This document shows positions 46,146 to 57,131 of a DNA stretch of 64,000 nucleotides, piece by piece. Below the pieces are notes generated by a model. The model did no database searches and had not been told where the DNA came from. It was given only the letters and a program-made list of their open reading frames with translations. Each line of letters starts with the position of its first letter. The first letter of the stretch is position 1. Source of the DNA: Chlorops oryzae (taxonomy: Eukaryota; Arthropoda; Insecta; Diptera; Chloropidae); NCBI GenBank assembly GCA_020466095.1, contig CM035806.1, forward strand, positions 134,517,481-134,581,480, given 5' to 3'. The position numbers and the translations under genes are program-made.

Positions 46146-46457
46146 TGCGGTCCATAAACAGTGAATCTGAATCACCGATCAGCTTGTATGTGTTAGTGAA
46201 AATAAAGTAGTGTGCAGCACACTGACACGAATTTTCGTGAATCGCCGATCATTCCGTGATCACGAAATTTTTAGAAATCATGGCATGAATCGAGTACCTG
46301 CGAATCGCATGAATCGTGTGTGTGGCAAAATTTATTCTTAGGAATGTGCCGAGCAGTCAACATGTCCAGGGAAAAATAAAATGAGCATGAATTCCTTTTG
46401 GAATTTATTGATGTTTATCGGTCGCTGACTGCTTTCTGGGATGTCAAAAGTAATGAC

Positions 46458-47222
46458 CAGAGTGAGTAAAAAAAGCCCGAAAAAACCCAAAAATAAGCGC
46501 TATAAAAAGCTCGAAAAAACAAGGAAAATAGTCCGAAAAATATGCAGTTAAAATTTATTTTTTATTCAGTGGACTTATAATATTAAAATATATGACTAGA
46601 TGTTGTTTTACATTTTCAAACAAAAAATGTTGGCGCTTCTCGCTTAAAAGAATTTTATACTGTGAAAAAGATCGTTCAACGTCTGAAGAGGTAAGGGGGC
46701 AAAATTGTTAAACACACTCAAACGTAAACACGCCATCGAACGTATACGCCAGTATTGGACACAGCCCTTAAAAGATCTTTTATCGGGCATGTGATTGGAT
46801 TCGTTTGGGAATTTCGTTCCTCCAATATTTTGAAGAATGTATGGAAATTTTGAAAGAAATGACATTGTCAAAAACAAAAGAGCGGCTATACGATAAAATT
46901 TTCGAATTAAAAAATTTCGAACATATTTAAATTCCCGAGTATTTATTCCAATTTCCCGGGGAAATGAATTCCCGGGAATCCAATCACACACCTGTATGAC
47001 TCGAGTCATTGACAAAGGAAAGCAATAAAGCAGAAATAAAAACAGCTCAACATTGTTGATTTTTTTCGGAAATTAGGTAGGAAAAGGCATTTAAAATAGT
47101 ATAATTAACCAAAAATATGGGAAATATGCACAAAAAATAGTTTTTGGCAAGAAAATAGCTCGCACTACTAAAATATGCAAAAATAGTATGACGTATGCAA
47201 AAACAAGCATTTATTCACTCTG
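46458..47222 (-). mobile_element. hAT relic with transposase fragment, 8-bp TSD
   Basis: CAGAGTGAGTAAA and TTATTCACTCTG are inverted. The TSD GTAATGAC is exact at 46450-46457 and 47223-47230. The minus strand near the left end encodes a hAT C-terminal motif. It is nested inside 46146-47459. Confidence 0.88.
46555..46689 (-). pseudogene. hAT transposase C-terminal fragment, frameshifted
   Basis: Read on minus, about 45 codons start SSDVERSFSQYKILLSEKRQ and end at a TAA at 46555-46557. This is the hAT dimerisation region of the S.DVERSFS...LL..KR type. Just upstream another frame reads VFNNFAPLP, which should join it; the frames differ, so a short indel lies near 46690. The catalytic DDE/RNase H core was not found. 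The fragment points toward the right end of the 46458-47222 element read on minus. Confidence 0.75.
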
Positions 47223-47462
47223 GTAATGACAATGCAGACAAATTTTCTTTTCCCTTTTTTCTTTCTTTGTCCTTCACTTAGAATTATTGCGATTGCAAAT
47301 AAAACGTCATCCGTTATAGGCATAGCGATGCGAACTTTACTCGACGGCAGCAACAGAAAAATGAATGAATACAGGAATTTGAATCGAATGTATGTCAGAG
47401 CATCGATCACACACGTACAGGGCTGATCGGCGATTCAGAATCACTGTTTATGGACCGCATTA

Positions 47463-47620
47463 GAGTTCATTCTAACAAATTATGAAAAAACAAAATGGCC
47501 GGCACAGCCTGGCACTTTTAAGAAATCATCAATTTTGTAAGAAAAGTGCAAACATAAATTTCAAAAAATTTCTATAGTATACTTTTAGGCAATGCGATTC
47601 ATTAAGCGAATTATTAACAA
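47463..47620. other. No gene seen; spacer
   Basis: Short AT-rich stretch between elements. Confidence 0.3.
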
Positions 47621-48230
47621 AAACAAGTAAGGGTGTTATATTCAGGTGAGCCTGACAATAGAATACCCGACACATACACACATGTTCAAATAATTTTTAA
47701 TATCAATAGGTGTTTTTAACCATAAGGGGCCCCATATACCGACTTTTGATCGATTTCTTTATGAAAACTGCCCCTTTGCCACACCCACTTTTCCAATTTT
47801 TGTTGAACTATAAGCGGAGGCTTAAATATACGCTCAAATTTTAAGTTTCATTAAAATATTTCGAAAAGTCCGATTTTAAGGCAGTTTTGTGATTTTCATA
47901 ACAGACCCTAGTACTGGAGGTACCCCTAAAAATGGTCCGATCGGGTCCATTCTCGAATTTGTTCTTACTCATGTCGCCGTGAGCACGCATACCAAATTTG
48001 TCGCAATAGCTCAACTCCTTCGATAAGATAACTGTATACAAACAGACAGACGGACAGACAGACGGACGGACGGACAGACGGACGGACAGACGGACATGTC
48101 TAAATCGAATCTCCTGGTGACGCTGATCATTTCTATATATCTTTTGTATGGTCTATCTCGACTGGTTCGCGGTGTTACACACAACCACACAAACGCAATA
48201 TACCCTCGACACAGAGTGTGTCGGGTATAA
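47621..48230 (+). mobile_element. mini-me-like element, short copy
   Basis: Starts AAACAAGTAAGGGTGTTATA and ends GAGTGTGTCGGGTATAA. It has one inner 300-base unit instead of two, then a GACA/GACG tract (48043-48096) and the ATGTCTAAATCGAATCTCCT core. Confidence 0.8.
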
Positions 48231-48855
48231 CAATAAACTAATTGATGAATTGAAGAAAAGAAATTATTAAAAGGTGTAAAAAGCCAAATCAAACCAAAAA
48301 TCAAGAAGAAGATTGTAAGCTTAGAATATATAAATTTAATCAAAATTGGCATATTTTCCGCATTTTATTCCGAATTAGTTGAAGAGCTTATTAAGTGTGA
48401 TCAAAACGTTGAATTTTATAAAGTAAAAAAATTCAGTGATAACTCAAGAAGAAATGGAAATAGTCAAAATACAAATCCAAAGAAGGTTTGTTAGTTATTT
48501 AAAACACGGAGGCAAGAATCGAATAAAAAATTTATTTAGTGTTCACAAATGCAAGGAAATTATCATTGTTTTATTGAACATTAAATAAAATAAACAGAAG
48601 AATTTATTTAAATTTGTGAAACTGAAGAAGCAAGAAACAAAGATTATGGAAGGTACAGGTTGATGTTCTCTAGCAAATTTAACAGAAGTGCTACAAACAC
48701 TGACGTTTTTCACCATCTGCTTGTATCATCTGACCCGTTCATAAGCCATATAGGTATGTAAGACGCCAACCGAATAAACAACATTTGGAGTTAGATGATA
48801 TTGTAAGAAATATGATATGTGATGAATGAAAGTGTTTATTATTTGGTATATATAT
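48231..48855. other. No gene seen; spacer
   Basis: AT-rich, no exon recognised; ends in a short TA run at the next element's target. Confidence 0.3.
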
Positions 48856-50050
48856 CAGGAGATTTCCGATTTAACGAGCTCAATGTTGCCAGCACTTCTC
48901 GTTAAATCGAATTTCTCGTTAAATTGAGTACCATCATAAAATCATTTTTTTCTTATTGTAAGAGATTAAAATTATAAATTGGGCTTATAAACAATTTTTT
49001 ATTTCAAAAGAATTATTATAACAAAAAAAAAAAAAAAAACATAACAACTCTTCATTTTGGTTCATATTAAACATATACATAACGTCTATGTAAACAGAGT
49101 AAAAAACTTATGAGATCACGTTTTGTTTAAATTATAAAATACATTATAGGTAATATGGGGCATTCTTTTATAAACCGAACAAAAAAAGGGGGAAAATTAA
49201 CCTAGGTCTTTTCAATTGCGCGATATTTTTTACAGCTTCTAGATATGAAATTATTCAACATGTAGTCCAAAATATTTCTCAGAATGCTTTATTTACGGAA
49301 GACCGTTAGTTTTAAGTTTGCTGAAAACCCCTTTTTTAACAAAAATTCAAAGAAAATTTGATGAATTGAATTGAGAGTTTACTGTCAAAGAGTAATGATG
49401 ATAAGTAAACAACTGCAGTGTTGCCAGTAGAAAAATGTATTTTTGCGTTAAAAAAGGGGGAGGAGTTTGAGAAATCTTTTGCTTGATTACATGGCGAGTC
49501 TGATTTATACCAGCAATATAGTAGCAATCCAACTTCCCCCGGGCGGGGCAAAGAATTTTCCACAATTTTTTCCTTTTAATTTTCGTAGTTCCTTCCACCT
49601 AAGACCAAGAATCGTGGTGGGGCAAAGCCCTTCCTAGCCCCTAGATTGGTACGCGACTGATTTCTACTAACGTATGCTTACGTGGGGGATTAAAAATTGA
49701 CATCACTGAACAACTGTGCACAATTAAAGCGGTAAGTCCAACAGCGCCTGCGCTTTTTCGATTTCACGCAGGTCACGCAAAATTGAACATTACTTTTCAT
49801 ACATTGACTGCTTGCGGCAGTTGGCGCAGCACACGCGCTTTTAGACTCCTCGCTTAACTATTTCTTGGATTCCTCTTTGTTTCTCTTTATGCTTTTTCAC
49901 TGATTTCTTATGTTGCTCGCTAAACCGAGTGCACACAAAAATTTTTGTGCCATTTTGCTCGTTATATAAGATACTCAATGGAACGAATTTAAATGCTCGT
50001 TAAATGCGAAACTCGCTAACGCGAATACTCGTTAAATCGGAAATCTCCTG
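48856..50050 (+). mobile_element. TIR element, CAGGAGATTTCCGATTTAAC, better-kept copy
   Basis: CAGGAGATTTCCGATTTAAC at the left is matched by GTTAAATCGGAAATCTCCTG at the right. TATAT flanks both sides, consistent with a TA or TA-rich target. CTCGTTAAAT words repeat inside both ends. A hAT-like right end, GGTACGCGACTG, lies near 49650 without a visible partner. The CAG start and TA target hint at a pogo/Tigger-like element, which is an inference. No transposase. Confidence 0.75.
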
Positions 50051-50055
50051 TATAT

Positions 50056-51010
50056 GTTCTTAACAGGGCTAACACACATTTTTTCAAACATTTTTGTTTT
50101 CTGTTGTATGGGCGGTGAGTGGTGGGCGTGGCCGATTTCTATGAAATTCTCAGGATAGGACCAAAAATACAAGATTTATATGAAAAATAATTTTTTGATT
50201 GTATGGGCAGAATCTGGTGAGCGTGGCCGATTTTGATGAAACCTTATATTATATTTATGTTTCTTAATTAAGTAAAAAAAAAGACTCGGTACTAAGTTTC
50301 ATTTTTCTAGGACCACTCCTTCTACTTTTTTCCCATGTATGTATGTATGTAAATGTATGAAGCCGAACCACTGTGCGGCGTAATGGGAAGGCAAATGACT
50401 AGCAAAAAGAGCTCTGAAGTTCAAATCCCGCATTTTGGAGCAAGTAAAATGTCTTAAGTTAAAACCAAATTTATGCTCGCATACTTTAGGGATCCACTTT
50501 TAAATGCGAAAATCTCCGTTAGCTGAGCCAATCCAACAAAATCAACATCACTATTCAGCGTATTTTAGTTATTATTTCTAGATATGAAAGCCGTCTATTG
50601 ATTTTTTTGACAAGCACAGTGTAATCGAATGAAAACAATTTCATTTGTAGTCTACGTTTTGGCTAGTTTTGTTTGATTTTTGTTTTTTTTTTTCTTTTCA
50701 GAGAAAATTAATTTCTATAAAATGTTGTACTTTTTCGTTCTTAAATCCAATTGATCCCGTCTCCACAATCGTATACGTAAACACACACATTACTGTACAA
50801 TGAACGATATAAAATTTCATGTGATATTTCAGTGAATCCTGAAGCGATTATGAAAATGCCCACCTGTTCGTTGAATTCTCATCGACGATTGGAACAATTA
50901 AAACGTGAACTCCTACCACCATTCGATTGACCGATGTCCTTTTGATTAATTAGTCAACGTCGACGGTATACTTATTAGAAGGAGGATTTTCAGGAACTTT
51001 GCAATTGATT

Positions 51011-51013
<3 letters not shown>
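50056..51013. other. No gene seen; possible opsin 5' UTR
   Basis: Two direct copies of a TGTATGGGCGGTGAG-like phrase at 50106 and 50200. A weak tRNA-like stretch, GCGGCGTAATGGG with AAGTTCAAATCCC, is at 50376-50440. Pyrimidine-rich acceptor-like sites end at 50701, 50832 and 50991; any could start the exon that holds the opsin ATG. Confidence 0.35.
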
Positions 51014-51061
<48 letters not shown>

Positions 51062-51062
51062 A
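51014..51062 (+). repeat. TA microsatellite
   Basis: About 50 bases of TA with a few interruptions, just upstream of the opsin start codon. Confidence 0.9.
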
Positions 51063-51094
51063 TAAACATTGTTATTTTGGAAAGAATTTCACTT

Positions 51095-51343
51095 ATGCTT
51101 AACGCTTGCATCATGGATAAATTAATACGAAAATACTTGAAATGCCGTTTCATTTTCTTAATACTAATATCCGTTGTCATAAGAACTTCAATGCAAAGCT
51201 TAAATACGACGACACCAACAACAGCAACAACAGCAACAGCAACAACAACAACAACAACAGCAGCAACAGCGGCCAACAACAACAACGGTATTTGAAGATT
51301 TCGAGATTGAAGAGACAACAGAGGACACTGACAGTTATAAAAG
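51095..51343 (+). CDS. Rh7: Opsin (Rh7-like), exon with N-terminus
   Basis: Extracellular N-terminus of the opsin. ATGs at 51095 and 51113 open a frame with a basic-hydrophobic stretch (MDKLIRKYLKCRFIFLILIS), then an NTTT sequon and Thr/Ala/Asn-rich CAN repeats; it would stop at 51293. Another frame, open from 51204 through the same repeat, gives FEDFEIEETTEDTDSYK and reaches a donor at 51343/51344 (AAAAG before GTGAAT). Only this second frame joins exon 2: its last two bases AG plus T at 52841 make Ser, then LLGYKHFSPM. So the exon end is well supported, while the start needs an indel in the repeat, an upstream exon or a different start. The repeat could also be misassembled. No known motif lies in this part; assignment rests on splicing to exon 2. 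Confidence 0.5.
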
Positions 51344-52840
51344 GTGAATTTCAAACATAAACGACTCATACAGCCCGGAAAAAGCATTTTCATTTCATTT
51401 TCATTTCACTCTCAAGTAAAACTGCATTTCCTCCATATTGCTGCATACTTAATTCCTTCCCATTTTGTAAATTGAATGGACAAAATGTTATGTTGCTAGA
51501 ACTTTCGACTCATTAAAAGGAGATTAAAAATCTGAATACTTTTTGCCATTTTAAAAATGGCAAACGCAAAAAAACGAGATTCGCATGAATGTATGCTTCT
51601 TTTTTTTGCCCTGTTCTTGCTCACCATTGCGCTTTTGCTTTACTAGCTTGGGTACGAGTGCCCATGCTAGTTCCAGTGCTAGTATTGTGCAAAAGCGGCC
51701 TTCTTTTCAAGTACGTACGTACGATTGACCATCAAAGACTACTTACTGAAGGACTTAAAAGTTTGAAGCCCTCAAACAATCTCCAATCAACAAGCGATAT
51801 TTACGATTCAATGAAGCCAGTGTTCATGTAAACTTGTGAATGTGTGTGTGTGTGTGTGTGTGTTCGCTCTTGTGAAGTTCAAAAATTAAATGTTGTTTTC
51901 GAAGTTCGATGTAGAACATTTTTTTATGAAATATCTAGTGAATATTTTTCATGAAACGATATTGCCCTATTTTTACGTTTTATACGTTTCATCCGGGTAT
52001 TTACATTACATACATATGTACAATAATACATATAGCCATAAATAAATATATTGAGAATTTCGAAAGGACCATTACAGGCATACGTGAAAGAAGTAGCAGA
52101 AATTTTCCCCCCTCAAGTTGATACATTCGCATGCATTTATGCATAAGTATACTGGCATTTTGTCATCAGACTTTGAGGGCATGTTTCCTTCTGCACACGT
52201 ATGTATGTATATACGAGATGGTTTCTTCGATGACAAACACATTACTTCGCTATTCACTATCTAATCGATTTAGAACCTACGAATTTTTTTTAAAAGTAAA
52301 TTGCATTCGGTTTCATTAGTTATCACACTCAGCTTATTAGTTTTTCATACCAACAAGAGTATGAACATTAAACGTGAATATATAATAATTACAAAAATTA
52401 ATTTTGGTGAAAAAAAAATTCATTTTTTATTTTTTCCCCATTCAGAATACATTTTATTTTTGATAATATTATTCAAGCACTTCCTTTGAACAGTTACAGG
52501 TTAATTTTTTCTAGTTTTCTTTGACTTTATCTCGCAAACTTTTGATATAAAGAAAGGACATTTAAGGAAAGACGGAAAGAAATGAAGAACAAGTGAGAAA
52601 AGTGACAACTTTCTTTTGAATTTTTGTTTATATGTGACGTTTGTTTTTGGTTGTTTTTTTTTTGTTTTTTTTTTTTATTATAATAAGAAAAGTTTAAGCA
52701 CTGTAATTTTCATCATATTGCTGCACAATGCTGTCATATCATATCCATAATATACATATACACTCACTTATTTCTTAATTAAAAAAATACCACAGTGAAA
52801 TGTTTTTTTTTTTTGTTTTGTTTTGTTCCTTTTGACACAG
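51344..52840 (+). other. Opsin intron 1
   Basis: Bounded by GTGAATTT and TTTTGACACAG. It contains a GT microsatellite (51837-51863) and T-runs before the acceptor. No repeat ends recognised. Confidence 0.6.
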
Positions 52841-53023
52841 TTTGCTGGGATATAAGCACTTCAGTCCGATGTTAAATAGTTCACCCAAGATGAAAGTAAA
52901 CACTTTCTGGCTGCAATTCACCCCACCGAGCCAAGAAACATTTTACATCTTTGGCGTCATTTATTGTATTATATTTATTCTCGGCTGTGGCGGAAACTTA
53001 TTTGTTATCATCATGTTTTGCCG
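52841..53023 (+). CDS. Rh7: Opsin (Rh7-like), exon with TM1
   Basis: Seven-helix light receptor of photoreceptor membranes; this exon codes the segment before and including helix 1. An acceptor ends at 52840 and a consensus donor, GTAAGT, starts at 53024. Residues 1-30 carry an NSS sequon and FWLQFTPPSQ, the typical opsin run before TM1. Then a hydrophobic helix ETFYIFGVIYCIIFILG leads to GGNLFVI with the conserved Asn of class A receptors (codon 52995). The exon ends in phase 2 and joins exon 57132-57262 to give Arg. Rh7 is my best guess among fly opsins, from the FGVIYCIIF and MF..R style; a different opsin class is possible. Confidence 0.8.
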
Positions 53024-53317
53024 GTAAGTCACGAATTATTCCTCTTTATTTTTCTATGCATATATATGTAAAGCACATCGTTTTAATGGTTTTTAATTTT
53101 TATACATAGATACATATATTTATTTATATCTTTGTGTATACATACATATATGTAATCATATGTTATTTGAAGAAAAAGAGAGAAGAAGAATTATTTTTAA
53201 ACGAAAAATCCACACTTTGCAAATGCACAGAATAACAGTTTGTCATCTTTGAAGGACACGCATCGTATGAGTAATTGAATTTCATATGTGGCTTTTACTG
53301 CCCAGTTGGAAAATCAA

Positions 53318-53520
53318 GCATGCATGCCCGTAGTATTCATGATTCATGCGTTCCTTTGCTGCAAAAAAGCATGCATGCCCGTAGTATTCATGATTCATGC
53401 GTTCCTTTGCTGCAAAAAAGCATGCATGCCCGTTGCATTCATGATTCATGCGTTCCTTTGCGGCAAAAAAGCATGCATGCCCGTAGTATTCATGGTTCAT
53501 GCGTTGATAATCATGCATGG
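53318..53520 (+). repeat. 51-bp tandem repeat, about four units
   Basis: GCATGCATGCCCGTAGTATT recurs at 53318, 53369 and 53471, with a GTTGCATT variant at 53420. The period is a multiple of three, so frames stay open without being genes. Confidence 0.92.
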
Positions 53521-53564
53521 TGCGTGGATTTCATGTTCACATTCTGATCGCTGCACCGCCCAAG

Positions 53565-53637
53565 GGAAGCTAGCCTAGTGCTTAAATGCTAGGTCTTCCA
53601 GCCGACTGAGCCGGGTTCAACCCCTGGCTCTGTTGAA
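53565..53637 (+). other. tRNA-like module followed by T-run
   Basis: A-box-like TAGCCTAGTGCTTAAATG and B-box GCCGGGTTCAACCCCTGGC with a paired T-arm, then GTTGAAAA and a T-run at 53639. Spacing is tRNA-like, but no clean acceptor stem was found. Confidence 0.5.
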
Positions 53638-53882
53638 AATTTTTTTTTTAATTATCTAAGTTTTTTTTTTATTTTTACATTTTAATTAAATTTTTTTAAT
53701 AGAAAATCTTGCAACAAAATATTTTTTTTCTAAATTTTATAGCATTTTTCCCATATTAATTTTTTTTTTTATATTTGCTGAAAATAAATTTTTTTTCTTT
53801 GAAAATTCTATGCGCGCGTTTCAAAGCAAACTTGGTCAACAAAAAACTCAAGTTAGCGTTTTGACAAGGAGATTCAATTTGC

Positions 53883-53956
53883 CTATACAGTGTAATGGTA
53901 AAGACACTGAATTACCAACCGAGCGGTCAGTGGTTCGATTCTCGGACGAGACGAAA
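53883..53956 (+). other. tRNA-like module followed by A-rich tract
   Basis: GTGTAATGGTAAAGACAC (A-box and D-arm-like) and CGGTCAGTGGTTCGATTCTC (B-box-like), then GGACGAGACGAAAAAA. The T-arm pairs only in part. Homologous to 27341-27414 in a different TIR element. Confidence 0.5.
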
Positions 53957-54854
53957 AAAATAAAAAAAGTTAGAAAAGTAAAAAGTTTATAAATAAAGAA
54001 AAAAAGAAATGTAAGTAAAAAAAAATCGAAAATAAGAAAAAAAAAACATTAAAAATTAAATTTTTTTAATAATTTTATTTCATTTTTAAAAAACAAAATA
54101 ACATTGTTGAACACATGTTTCATGTGTTCTCAAGCATTGTTGAATCATGCATAGTAGGTAACACATATTTCATGGGTTCCCAAGCATTGATAAAACAGTT
54201 TTCGTCTATGCATGATTTCCTATGACAAGCCTTAAGAAAAAGAAATGAATAGGCATGGAAGTTTGGCATGCATGCAAAGCACCCTTAAGAGGCATGATTC
54301 ATGCATCTTTCATGAATATTTTTACAACTGGGTGCTCAAGAAGGTTACTCATACGCAGCAGTCATGTTCCGTAATTGTGCTTTTTTTAAATGAAATTTTC
54401 AAATTGCATTATATCTTTTGCAAAAACTGGGAAGATAATCAAACGAAAGCTCCTCCTAAGGTCTGGAAAAATGTGAACCTATCCTATAACATGCAACAGA
54501 TAAGAGCAGATATTATAAAATGTGACATTTCATTCGAATGACATTTGCAGCAGCATTTGTGGACTTTGTGGACTTCGCATCGTATGAGTGCTTTAATTTT
54601 TAATATGCGGTTTTAAATCGCAGTTGCAAAAAAAATATCATGAAAGATGCATGAATCATGCCTCTTAAGAGTGCTTTGCATGCATGCCAAACTTCCATGC
54701 CTCTTCATTTCTTTTTATACAGGCTTGTCATAGGAAATCATGCATAGACAAGAAATGTTTGATTAATGCTTGAGAACCCATGAAACATATCTTCCCTACC
54801 ATGCATGAATCAATGATATTGAGAACACAATAATCCAATTGTTGGAATTCGTTC

Positions 54855-54912
54855 GCCTAAACAAGCAGTAACAATCCGATGTAGGCGGGTTCAATCCCCG
54901 CTGCGGCGAGTG
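54855..54912 (+). other. tRNA-like module followed by T-run
   Basis: AAGCAGTAACAATCCGATGT then AGGCGGGTTCAATCCCCGCT with a perfectly paired T-arm, GCGGCG and a run of 16 T. Nearly identical to 781-830 on the minus strand. Confidence 0.55.
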
Positions 54913-55204
54913 TAATTTTTTTTTTTTTTTGTTTGTTTGTGAATACTTAGGTAGATAATAATACAACTTTCAAAATATTTCAAAACTTAGAGGAATAACT
55001 TGCTTTCATTCAAACATTAATGGAAAAATAAAAAAAAAATTTGTAAGCACTTGTTGTATGCATGACGTGTCTGACGACTGGATAGGAAACTTCAGTTTAT
55101 AACTGCCAACTTGCTTTCTACCCCCCGCGCCCCTAATTGGTTCAAATTTTACCTCAAATTTGAAAATTTACTTTGCATCTTTCTAAGTCCCAATTTTTCC
55201 ACCT

Positions 55205-55275
55205 GCGAAAGGAATAGAATTCGAGCCCTCCAGGTGACAAATCGCAACACGCTCCCATTACGCTACCGAGAGATC
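55205..55275 (-). other. tRNA-like module, A box TAGCGTAATGG
   Basis: On minus: CGGTAGCGTAATGGGAGCG (A-box-like) and GAGGGCTCGAATTCTATTCC (B-box-like). Same A-box words as 27341-27414. Confidence 0.45.
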
Positions 55276-55365
55276 TCATTCGCGAGTGCTACATTTAATA
55301 TATTAACGTTCGAAAAAATTGAACTGTAGAGGGCTCGTATGTATGTACGGTATCTTTATAACATA

Positions 55366-56305
55366 GGGGAGAGGTGTGTACCTTGGTCCGGATTTCACAT
55401 TTTTCAATCTAGAAAATTTTGCAGGATGTTTTCTTTAGTTTTTCTTTTATATAAGTTCTCTCATATCCTTCCGACATTAAATGACGAGTCATTTATTTTT
55501 CCCCTCCTTACCAATCCAAAACGGTTCAAGGTACACCATGCAAGTGTACCATGGTCCTTTGGTATGTGTACCTTGGACCGCATAAAATAAAAGGAGTAAA
55601 TTCGTAGCAAGTATGTAAGAAATTAAAAATACTCGTTTATTTGCATATGTCATATTGTTTAAAACGGAAAGTATTTAAGTCTTCCTTTTTTCTCGGCGCA
55701 AAAGGCTTGAGATGGATGAATCATTTTCTACGCTTAAACCAGGCTCTATAAATCATCTTGAAATTGAATCTTTTCTTTCGAAACTCTTTTCGGTATGGTT
55801 TTTCGTTATATTTCGTTATTTTCTGAAGAAAAGAGAGACAATTTTCTAAATTCGATCAAAATAAGAAACAGCAAGCCAATATTCATCTAAAATTTGTACC
55901 TTGGACCAGTCCAAGGTACAGTTGTAAGCATATGTCCGAGATACACCTTCCTGTTGTTTTAAAAAATATCATCTAAAAATTCATATTTTGGAATCAAAAC
56001 AAAAGAAGAATTCATGCTATGTTTTGAAAATAAGTAAAATTTTTATGATTTATTTGTAGAATTCGAAAATTTCGATTGAGTTGTGCACCAAAGCTTTTGC
56101 CTTTAAAAAAATACTTTTTTGCACAAAAAATTTTTTCGCCTTTTTCCACTTGTCTGTATAGCTTGACACTATACAGCAAACTTAAGTCAAATAGCAGCGT
56201 GAGTGGAACATTCCATAGAAGAACATTTGCATGTATATGCAGTGGTTGAGCGGGAATCTACACTCGGACCGAGGTACAATCGGTCCAAGGTACACACCTC
56301 TCCCC
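55366..56305. mobile_element. Nested MITE rich in GTACCTTGGACC motifs
   Basis: GGGGAGAGGTGTGTACCTTG at the left is matched by CAAGGTACACACCTCTCCCC at the right. Flanks read CAT+A and T+ACAT, giving either a TA or an ACAT duplication. GTACCTTGGACC or its complement recurs near 55379, 55544, 55567, 55897, 55909, 56267 and 56282. No ORF. Confidence 0.8.
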
Positions 56306-57131
56306 TACATATTGTTTTGGGTGGATTTGCGATGTTCTTAAGAAATTCAACATTTTCAAGGATTCATGAATCAAACAGGATCTTGAACGCATCAATCTTG
56401 AATACTACGCGCATGCGTTCTTGTTTTACAACTGGAAAAGAAATGTTTCATGTGTTTTCAAGGCGTCGTGAAACATGCATGATCATGAACGCAGGAATCA
56501 TGAATTCTACTGGCATGCGTGCTTGTTTTCACAACTGGGATGCTTCGGAACATTACTCATACGCATAGCTGTCCCGAAGAAGGTTCATGTACAACATAAA
56601 ACTTTGGTTTCACTTTCATTTTGATTTTGATTCCTTTTGAATTGTACGAGAGAAAACAATTTGGTTTCCTGTTTTAGTTAAGAGACCCAAAATTAATTTG
56701 TGTTTTCCTTTAACCCTTAAATGCATTTAAATTCCATTTGGCAACAACAAAGCCCTGCTCATTCTTACGAATAACAGCAAAATTTTGAGTGATATATTTA
56801 TTTATTTTCTTAAGGATTTTCTGAACTCATAACTGAAAATGATTGAAATGATAAGTTATACAATGAGATGTGCTTGCTTGTTATTGAAACAATATCTCGG
56901 AAAAGTAGTACTCCATTGAAACCTTAGACGGCAGACATGGCCTCCACATTAATCAATTTGAGTCGTTTTATAAGTAACTTGAGCGTGACTTACCGTAGAA
57001 TTTACTGAGAATTCTTAGTCAAGTACATATATATATATATTTTCTTTGGTGTGCTTTTTTCTTCCTTCTTTTTTTTCCTTCCTATATTTAATCGTAATTT
57101 TCTGGTTGTTTATGTATATCTTTCTCTGCAG

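Larger units (their letters stand above)
46146..47459. mobile_element. PIF/Harbinger-type element, TGCGGTCCATAAACAGTGA, holding a hAT
   Basis: TGCGGTCCATAAACAGTGA at the left is matched by TCACTGTTTATGGACCGCA at the right, with pairing on to GATTCAG and CCGATCAGC. TTA flanks both sides (46143-46145 and 47460-47462). The interior holds a complete hAT-type insertion. Confidence 0.8.
53260..54358. mobile_element. TIR element A in opsin intron, two tRNA-like modules
   Basis: Left GCATCGTATGAGTAA and right GTTACTCATACGC are inverted, followed inward by CCCAGTTGGAAAA and TTTTTACAACTGGG. It holds a 51-bp tandem array, a tRNA-like module with T-runs, a second with A-runs, and GCATGCATGCC words near both ends. 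A related element follows at 54576. Limits are approximate; no TSD found. Confidence 0.65.
54576..56566. mobile_element. TIR element B in opsin intron, with nested MITE
   Basis: Left GCATCGTATGAGTGC and right CATTACTCATACGCAT are inverted. The left arm (ATGAAAGATGCATGAATCAT and onward) matches the right arm of element A in reverse. It carries tRNA-like modules at 54855-54912 and 55205-55275 and is split by the 940-bp insertion 55366-56305. Confidence 0.65.

Noticed and set aside
53275..53578. ARSIHDSCVPLLQKSMH repeat protein
   Set aside because: 51-bp array open in three frames, inside a TIR element.
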